Part shown: positions 59,399-64,000 of the stretch, in pieces | How the letters are laid out: every line of letters starts with the position of its first letter | Position numbering within the stretch: the first letter of the stretch is position 1 | Origin: Pseudocitrobacter corydidari | Lineage (GTDB): Bacteria > Pseudomonadota > Gammaproteobacteria > Enterobacterales > Enterobacteriaceae | Assembly: GCF_021172065.1 (NCBI RefSeq) | Contig: NZ_CP087880.1 | Coordinates: 2,332,583 to 2,396,582, forward strand | Direction: 5' to 3' | DNA length: 64,000 bases | The notes under the pieces: model-generated | Seen by the model: the letters and a program-made list of their open reading frames with translations, nothing else | Told to the model about the DNA's origin: nothing | Databases searched by the model: none | Position numbers and translations under genes: made by a program

Positions 59399-59827
59399 AT
59401 GTACAAGACAATCATTATGCCCGTTGACGTATTCGAGATGGAATTGAGTGATAAGGCTATCGCTCACGCTGAATTTCTGGCGCAGCAGGATGGGATCATT
59501 CATCTGCTCCACGTGCTGCCCGGCTCGGCCAGCTACACCATGAGCCGTTTCGCGGCGGATGTGCGTCGCTTTGAAGAGCATCTTCATCAGGAAGCGATCA
59601 ACCGTTTAGAAACGATGAAAAGCCACTTCAGTATCGACCCCGAGCGCCTGAAACTGCACGTGCGCATCGGCAGCGTTCGCGACGTGGTGAACGAGCTCGC
59701 TGAAGAACTGAAAGCAGACGTGGTGGTTATCGGTTCCCGTAACCCGTCCATCTCTACTCACCTGCTGGGCTCGAATGCCTCCAGCGTTATTCGCCACGCC
59801 CATGTGCCGGTGATGGTGGTGAGATAA
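59399..59827 (+). CDS. uspG: universal stress protein UspG (UP12)
   Basis: UspG is a cytoplasmic universal stress protein of the UspFG group. The protein has 142 residues. The ATP-binding loop [23 protein letters not shown] (shown: [17 protein letters not shown]) is present. The ATG was chosen because GGAGG lies 7 nt before it; an ATG two codons earlier would be too near the ribosome site. Confidence 0.96.
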   Translation: MYKTIIMPVDVFEMELSDKAIAHAEFLAQQDGIIHLLHVLPGSASYTMSRFAADVRRFEEHLHQEAINRLETMKSHFSIDPERLKLHVRIGSVRDVVNELAEELKADVVVIGSRNPSISTHLLGSNASSVIRHAHVPVMVVR

Positions 59828-59830
59828 AAA

Positions 59831-59862
59831 AAGAGGCTACCTTTCGGTAGCCTCTTACTTTT
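59831..59862. terminator. bidirectional terminator between uspG and ahpF
   Basis: AAGAGGCTACC and GGTAGCCTCTT form a perfect 11-bp stem with loop TTTC, with an A-run before and T-run after, between convergent genes. Confidence 0.93.
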
Positions 59863-59886
59863 GCAGGTGTCGTCTTACTTCTTTTT

Positions 59887-61452
59887 TTATGCCGTTTTGG
59901 TACGAATCAGATAATCAAAGGCGCTGAGTGACGCTTTCGCGCCTTCACCGGCGGCGATGATAATCTGTTTGTACGGAACGGTGGTGCAGTCACCCGCGGC
60001 AAAGACGCCTTTGACGCTGGTTTCACATTTCGCATCGATGATGATTTCACCCATCCGGTTACGCTCGATCGCGCCTTCCAGCCAGGTGGTGTTCGGCAGC
60101 AGGCCAATCTGAACGAAGATCCCCGCCAGTTCAACCTGATGCGTATCACCGCTTACACGGTCACGGTATTCAAGGCCGGTGACTTTGCTGCCGTCGCCTT
60201 TCACTTCCGTGGTTTGCGCATTCAGAATGATATCGACGTTTTTCAGGCTGCGGACTTTATCCTGCAGAACCTGATCCGCTTTCATTTCCGGTGCAAATTC
60301 CAGCAGCGTAACGTGTTCAACCACGCCCGCCAGATCGATTGCCGCTTCCACGCCGGAGTTACCGCCACCGATAACCGCAACGCGTTTGCCTTTAAACAGC
60401 GGGCCATCGCAGTGCGGACAATAGGTTACGCCCTTGGTGCGATACTGATCTTCGCCCGGCACGTTCATGTTGCGCCATTTTGCACCGGTTGCGATGATGA
60501 TGCTGCGCGCTTTCAGCACGGCGCCAGACGCGGTTTCAATCTGGTGTAAGCCACCTTCCTGCGCCGCCGGAATCAGCTTCGATGCGCTCTGGCTGTCAAT
60601 CACATCAACATCATATTCACTGACGTGAGCTTTCAGGGCGCCAGCCAGTTTCTGACCTTCAGTTTTCGGTACGGAGATATAGTTTTCAATATCAACGGTA
60701 TCGAGTACCTGACCGCCAAAACGTTCGCCCATCAGGCCGGTACGGATGCCTTTACGCGCTGAATAGACAGCGGCAGCGGCACCGGATGGGCCGGAACCCA
60801 CGATCAGCACTTCATAAGCATCGCGGGTGCTCAGCTCTTCCGCTGCGCGTTTTTCTGCACCGGTGTCAATCTTCGCTACGATTTCCGTCAGCGTCATGCG
60901 GCCCTGACCAAACTCCTGACCATTCACGAACACTGCCGGAACGCCCATCACGTTACGTTCGGTGATTTCGTTCTGATAGGTGCCGCCGTCGATCGCCGTG
61001 TGTTTGATGCGCGGGTTCAGCACGCTCATCAGGTTCAGCGCCTGCACCACGTCCGGGCAGTTGTGGCACGAGAGCGAGTAATAGGTTTCGAACTCAAAAT
61101 CGCCGTCGATGTTACGGATCTGTTCCAGCAAAGACTGCGCTTCTTTCGACGGATGACCGCCGGTCCACAGCAGCGCCAGTACCAGCGAGGTGAACTCATG
61201 CCCCAGCGGGGAGCCAGCAAAACGCGGCCCCTGGTGGGAACCTGGGTTGGTAATCAGGAACGACGGTTTACGAACGGCAAGCTGGTTGTCTTCTTTGAAG
61301 GTCACTTTATCTGACAGTTCAGCAATCTCAGCCAGCAGTTCCTTGATTTCTGCCGATTTGGCGCTGTCATCCAGCGTGGCAATCAGCTCAACAGGTTTGG
61401 TCAGCTTTTCAAGATAGGCTTTGAGCTGGTTTTTCATGTTGGTGTCGAGCAT
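59887..61452 (-). CDS. ahpF: alkyl hydroperoxide reductase subunit F
   Basis: AhpF is the flavoprotein that reduces AhpC with NADH. The protein has 521 residues. An N-terminal thioredoxin-like domain has the CHNC motif in [11 protein letters not shown] (about 129-132). The thioredoxin-reductase-like part has [17 protein letters not shown] and the active disulfide YCPHCDG (about 345). The ATG has AGGAG 7 nt upstream. It is transcribed after ahpC, from which it is separated by 191 bp of terminator and REP sequence. Confidence 0.98.
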   Translation of the reverse strand: MLDTNMKNQLKAYLEKLTKPVELIATLDDSAKSAEIKELLAEIAELSDKVTFKEDNQLAVRKPSFLITNPGSHQGPRFAGSPLGHEFTSLVLALLWTGGHPSKEAQSLLEQIRNIDGDFEFETYYSLSCHNCPDVVQALNLMSVLNPRIKHTAIDGGTYQNEITERNVMGVPAVFVNGQEFGQGRMTLTEIVAKIDTGAEKRAAEELSTRDAYEVLIVGSGPSGAAAAVYSARKGIRTGLMGERFGGQVLDTVDIENYISVPKTEGQKLAGALKAHVSEYDVDVIDSQSASKLIPAAQEGGLHQIETASGAVLKARSIIIATGAKWRNMNVPGEDQYRTKGVTYCPHCDGPLFKGKRVAVIGGGNSGVEAAIDLAGVVEHVTLLEFAPEMKADQVLQDKVRSLKNVDIILNAQTTEVKGDGSKVTGLEYRDRVSGDTHQVELAGIFVQIGLLPNTTWLEGAIERNRMGEIIIDAKCETSVKGVFAAGDCTTVPYKQIIIAAGEGAKASLSAFDYLIRTKTA

Positions 61453-61509
61453 TGTTAATCTCCTGGGCTAAATACATCATCATGCAAGCTGCCTCATTCG
61501 GGCGGCCTG

Positions 61510-61524
61510 GATGCAACTTGCATC
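61510..61524. repeat. 15-bp perfect palindrome in the ahpC-ahpF gap
   Basis: GATGCAA, one C, and TTGCATC pair perfectly. It lies between the terminator-like hairpin and ahpF. Confidence 0.5.
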
Positions 61525-61541
61525 ATAGTGCGTGGGGGAAG

Positions 61542-61565
61542 AAAAACGGGTGCTAAGCACCCGTT
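61542..61565 (-). terminator. attenuator-type terminator between ahpC and ahpF
   Basis: On the minus strand AACGGGTGCT and AGCACCCGTT form a 10-bp stem around one base, followed by TTT and a C. Read-through would set the ahpF level below ahpC. Confidence 0.75.
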
Positions 61566-61568
61566 GGT

Positions 61569-61637
61569 TGCCGGGTGGCACTGCGTTTACCCGGCCTACA
61601 TTTGTAGGCCCGGGCAAGGGTCGCGCCGCCGGGCAAT
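61569..61637. repeat. BIME (paired REP) in the ahpC-ahpF gap
   Basis: One unit is TTGCCGGGTGGC..TACCCGGCCTAC, the other GTAGGCCCGGGC..GCCGCCGGGCA, facing each other. It ends 6 bp from the ahpC stop codon. Confidence 0.8.
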
Positions 61638-61643
61638 AAAGAC

Positions 61644-62207
61644 TTAGATTTTGCCGACCAGGTCCAGAGACGGAGCCAGAGTTGCTTCGCCTTCTTTCCA
61701 TTTAGCCGGGCAAACTTCGCCTGGGTGAGAAGCAACGTACTGTGCTGCTTTGATTTTACGCAGCAGGTCAGATGCGTCACGGCCAATGCCTTCAGCGGTA
61801 ACTTCGATAGCCTGGATGATACCCTGCGGGTCAACAACGAAGGTCGCACGGTCAGCCAGACCTTCGTCTTCGCGCATATTCTCGAAGTTACGGGTCAGGG
61901 CGCCAGTCGGGTCGCCGATCATCGCGTATTTGATTTTCGCGATGGTTTCAGAGCTGCTGTGCCATGCTTTGTGAGTGAAGTGGGTGTCGGTAGAGACAGA
62001 GTACACATCCACGCCCAGTTTCTGCAGTTCTTCGTAGTGGTCTGCTACGTCGCCCAGTTCAGTCGGGCAAACGAAGGTGAAGTCAGCCGGATAGAAGAAG
62101 AATACGCTCCAGCGACCTTCGGTATCTTTCTCGGTTACTTCGATGAATTCGCCGTTTTTGAATGCCTGGTTTTTGAAAGGTTTGATTTTAGTGTTAATTA
62201 AGGACAT
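61644..62207 (-). CDS. ahpC: alkyl hydroperoxide reductase AhpC (peroxiredoxin)
   Basis: AhpC reduces hydrogen peroxide and organic hydroperoxides in the cytoplasm. The protein has 187 residues. The peroxidatic Cys47 is in [11 protein letters not shown] and the resolving cysteine is in [11 protein letters not shown] near residue 166. The start has a perfect ribosome site (GGAGG, then 9 nt). It is first in ahpCF with a leader of about 290 nt. Confidence 0.98.
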   Translation of the reverse strand: MSLINTKIKPFKNQAFKNGEFIEVTEKDTEGRWSVFFFYPADFTFVCPTELGDVADHYEELQKLGVDVYSVSTDTHFTHKAWHSSSETIAKIKYAMIGDPTGALTRNFENMREDEGLADRATFVVDPQGIIQAIEVTAEGIGRDASDLLRKIKAAQYVASHPGEVCPAKWKEGEATLAPSLDLVGKI

Positions 62208-62384
62208 CTATACTTCCTCCGTGTTTTCGTTGAGTTGTAAGTTAACGAAATTTGGTTGATAGGGCCAATGCGTTTCCATTATCAAATCAATAAGCGTTAC
62301 CTTACAACCGACTCAAGACAACATTGTGAACCTGAAAATGAGTAAGGCACGAAACGCCCCTTACCCGTCTAATCTGCGTAAAGT

Positions 62385-62409
62385 AAAAAGGCCCCCTCTT
62401 CAGGCGGCC
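62385..62409 (-). promoter_or_regulatory. terminator-like hairpin in the ahpC leader
   Basis: On the minus strand GGGCCGCCTG and its partner (GGCC outer stem, one C-C mismatch, two inner pairs, 6-nt loop) precede five T residues. It lies between the promoter and ahpC, so it may attenuate transcription or end a leader RNA. The stem is of medium strength. Confidence 0.45.
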
Positions 62410-62505
62410 CCGTTACCTGAACACCCGTCGGTGGATTCAGCGCCAGCCAGGCTGGCTATATGTTGCGCTCTACATTACCTTAACAAAGGTTGTAACAGCT
62501 AAGGG

Positions 62506-62534
62506 ATTACATCACCCCACTCTTCAAAGGGCAA
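62506..62534 (-). promoter_or_regulatory. candidate ahpC promoter
   Basis: On the minus strand TTGCCC and TGTAAT are separated by 17 bp. The OxyR-type site lies directly upstream of the -35 box, the normal place for OxyR activation. Confidence 0.6.
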
Positions 62535-62544
62535 TCCACCACCG

Positions 62545-62581
62545 GTTGGTCTTATCTATGGTTGTGATAGGCTACACCATT
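62545..62581. promoter_or_regulatory. OxyR-type binding site between ahpC and dsbG
   Basis: The centre reads CTAT-N7-ATAG, a perfect match to the inner two quarter-sites of the OxyR consensus; the outer two are partly matched. It lies next to the ahpC promoter and about 40 bp before dsbG, so it may serve both genes, as reported for E. coli. Confidence 0.65.
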
Positions 62582-62618
62582 CCTTTCATCTTACGGACTG
62601 ATTTTACAGAGATTTTCT

Positions 62619-63365
62619 ATGCTAAAACGTTCTTTACTCCTCACCCTTCTCCCCCTGTTCGCCCACGCGGAAGAGCTCCCTGCGCCGGTAAAAGCCATCG
62701 AAAAACAGGGTATTACCATCATAAAACCGTTTGACGCACCCGCAGGTATGAAAGGCTATCTCGGTAAATATCAGGATATGGGCGTGGCTATCTATGTGAC
62801 ACCTGACGGCAAACACGCCATTTCCGGCTATATGTATGATGAGAAAGGGCAAAATCTCAGTGAGCAGCTGTTCCAGAAAGAGATTTATACCCCAGCCGGG
62901 CAGGAAATGTGGAAGCGTATGGAAAAAAGCGCGTGGTTACTGGACGGTAAAAAAGACGCGCCGGTCGTCCTGTACGTTTTCGCCGATCCGTTCTGCCCGT
63001 ATTGCAAGCAGTTCTGGCAGCAGGCGCGTTCGTGGGTTGATGCGGGAAAAGTGCAGCTTCGCACATTGTTGGTTGGCGTTATCAAACCTGAAAGCCCGGA
63101 CACCGCTGCGGCCATTCTGGCGACGAAAGATCCTGCCAAAACCTGGCATGACTATGAGCAATCCGGTGGAAAATTGAAGCTCACCCTTCCCGCGACCCCA
63201 GCAGCGGATGCGATGCGTACATTAAATGAAAATCAGAAACTGATGGATGACCTAGGCGCAAACGTCACACCCGCCATTTACTATATGAATAAAGAAGGCC
63301 AGTTACAGCAGGTCGTCGGCCTGCCTGATGCCCAAAAACTGAAGGTCATGATGGGCGAAGAGTAA
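62619..63365 (+). CDS. dsbG: thiol:disulfide interchange protein DsbG
   Basis: DsbG is a periplasmic isomerase and reductase that rescues sulfenylated cysteines. The protein has 248 residues. The signal peptide ends near residue 17 (LFAHA). An N-terminal dimerisation domain ([12 protein letters not shown]) precedes the thioredoxin fold with the CPYC active site in [11 protein letters not shown] near residue 126. The cis-proline is in NVTPAIYY. Confidence 0.97.
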   Translation: MLKRSLLLTLLPLFAHAEELPAPVKAIEKQGITIIKPFDAPAGMKGYLGKYQDMGVAIYVTPDGKHAISGYMYDEKGQNLSEQLFQKEIYTPAGQEMWKRMEKSAWLLDGKKDAPVVLYVFADPFCPYCKQFWQQARSWVDAGKVQLRTLLVGVIKPESPDTAAAILATKDPAKTWHDYEQSGGKLKLTLPATPAADAMRTLNENQKLMDDLGANVTPAIYYMNKEGQLQQVVGLPDAQKLKVMMGEE

Positions 63366-63569
63366 TTAACCCAGGGTGATTGTATAAAAATAAAATATTA
63401 ATCACCTTGTTTTCTATGATCAGTAGTAAAACACTATTTTCTGATATATATTTAGTCAGGATGTAAGGTGCTTTAAGTTTTACGAAAACATGGAATGTTA
63501 ATAATCTTCACGGTACAGGATAGCTTCAGCGCCTTCTCTGCTATCTGTACCGATAACAAGGACAACATA

Positions 63570-64000
63570 ATGGCTAACCTCTATGATCTAAAGCGGTTCG
63601 ATCTTAACTTATTAGTTATTTTTGAATGCATTTATCAACATCTCAGCATCAGTAAAGCCGCGGAGACGCTGTTTATTACCCCGTCCGCCGTCAGCCAGTC
63701 ATTACAGCGCTTGCGCATTCAGCTCAACGACCCGCTGTTCGTGCGTTCTGGCAAAGGGATCACGCCTACAACGGTCGGCGTTAACCTGCATCATCACCTC
63801 GCGGACAATCTGGAACAGCTGGAAAAAACCATCAATATCATGAGTCATTCGGAACTAACGAAGCGCTTTGTGATTTATGGTCCACAGATTTTTATTTCCG
63901 GCCCCGTTATCAATATCGTAACCCGTTTGCTGGACGATGCCAGCATAGAAGTTGCCCATTACGATTACGTCGCAACCTCCGATAACATCGAAGATTTAAT
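63570..64000 (+). CDS. ybdO: YbdO-like LysR-type regulator (3' end outside window)
   Basis: About 143 codons are visible. The N-terminal helix-turn-helix is at about residues 18-55 (SISKAAETLFITPSAVSQSLQRL), followed by the start of the co-inducer domain. ACAAGGACAACATA gives a ribosome site. Its DNA-binding part is closely similar to that of ybeF. Between dsbG and this gene about 200 bp hold only AT-rich promoter sequence. Confidence 0.88.
   Translation, partial: MANLYDLKRFDLNLLVIFECIYQHLSISKAAETLFITPSAVSQSLQRLRIQLNDPLFVRSGKGITPTTVGVNLHHHLADNLEQLEKTINIMSHSELTKRFVIYGPQIFISGPVINIVTRLLDDASIEVAHYDYVATSDNIEDL

Larger units (their letters stand above)
62208..62618. other. ahpC-dsbG divergent control region and ahpC leader
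   Basis: No gene is seen. Reading the minus strand from the dsbG side, it holds an OxyR-type site, a promoter, a 15-bp palindrome (GCCAGCC, A, GGCTGGC at 62442-62456), a terminator-like hairpin, and then about 180 nt before ahpC. The leader is unusually long for a single operon. Confidence 0.6.

Overview
The window is chromosomal DNA of an enterobacterium (Enterobacteriaceae; Citrobacter- or Salmonella-like). Protein lengths, gene order and intergenic elements follow the nagE to ybdO stretch of Escherichia coli almost gene for gene. Differences from E. coli K-12 are the cobalamin genes cobD/cobC next to nadD, an unbroken ybeM, an extra copper/silver RND efflux cluster between pagP and dcuC, and an extra small exported-protein gene after asnB. 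The species was not determined; a Citrobacter-like genome is an inference from the mix of E. coli-like (hscC/djlC/ybeU) and Salmonella-like (cobD/cobC) content.

Layout. 1-6.2 kb: amino-sugar use, with divergent nagE and nagBACD around a CRP/NagC control region. 6.5-9.7 kb: asnB, an unknown exported protein, and a seven-tRNA operon (Met-Leu-Gln-Gln-Met-Gln-Gln) behind a strong promoter with a GC-rich discriminator. 9.8-16.8 kb: ubiF (opposite strand), miaB, then ybeZ-ybeY-corC-lnt. 16.8-18.1 kb: a complete IS481-family element inserted inside a palindromic intergenic repeat. 18.5-22.8 kb: gltI-(SroC)-gltJKL glutamate/aspartate ABC importer and rihA. 22.9-29.6 kb: a chaperone-related neighbourhood (hscC, djlC, ybeU, a Sel1-repeat protein, an unrecognised exported protein, ybeL). 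29.8-36.4 kb: leuS-lptE-holA-nadD, with convergent cobD and divergent cobC. 36.7-43.3 kb: rsfS-rlmH-mrdA-mrdB-rlpA-dacA-ybeD, the rod-shape and peptidoglycan cluster. 43.4-49.3 kb: lipB, ybeF, lipA, tatE, ybeM, crcB, cspE, pagP. 49.4-56.1 kb: a cus/sil-type operon (small exported protein, cusF, cusC-like, cusB, cusA) on the minus strand. 56.4-64 kb: dcuC, rna, rnk, uspG, ahpCF (minus), dsbG and the start of the LysR gene ybdO.

The genes form several functional units: GlcNAc uptake and breakdown under NagC; Gln, Met and Leu tRNA supply; lipoprotein maturation and outer-membrane assembly (lnt, lptE, pagP); lipoate synthesis and attachment (lipB, lipA); cell elongation (mrdA, mrdB, rlpA, dacA); periplasmic metal export (cus); and peroxide and disulfide defence (ahpCF, dsbG) sharing an OxyR-type site.

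No wholly new multi-gene system is convincingly visible. The best leads are the metal-efflux operon with two CusF domains (one free, one fused to CusB) and an uncharacterised Cys/His/Met-rich exported protein; the HscC/DjlC neighbourhood with an unrecognised exported partner; a glnV tRNA with compensated anticodon-stem changes; long structured leaders before ahpC and cspE that contain terminator-like hairpins; and several perfect inverted repeats without an assigned function. All calls come from reading the sequence and recalled family knowledge; no database search was run.
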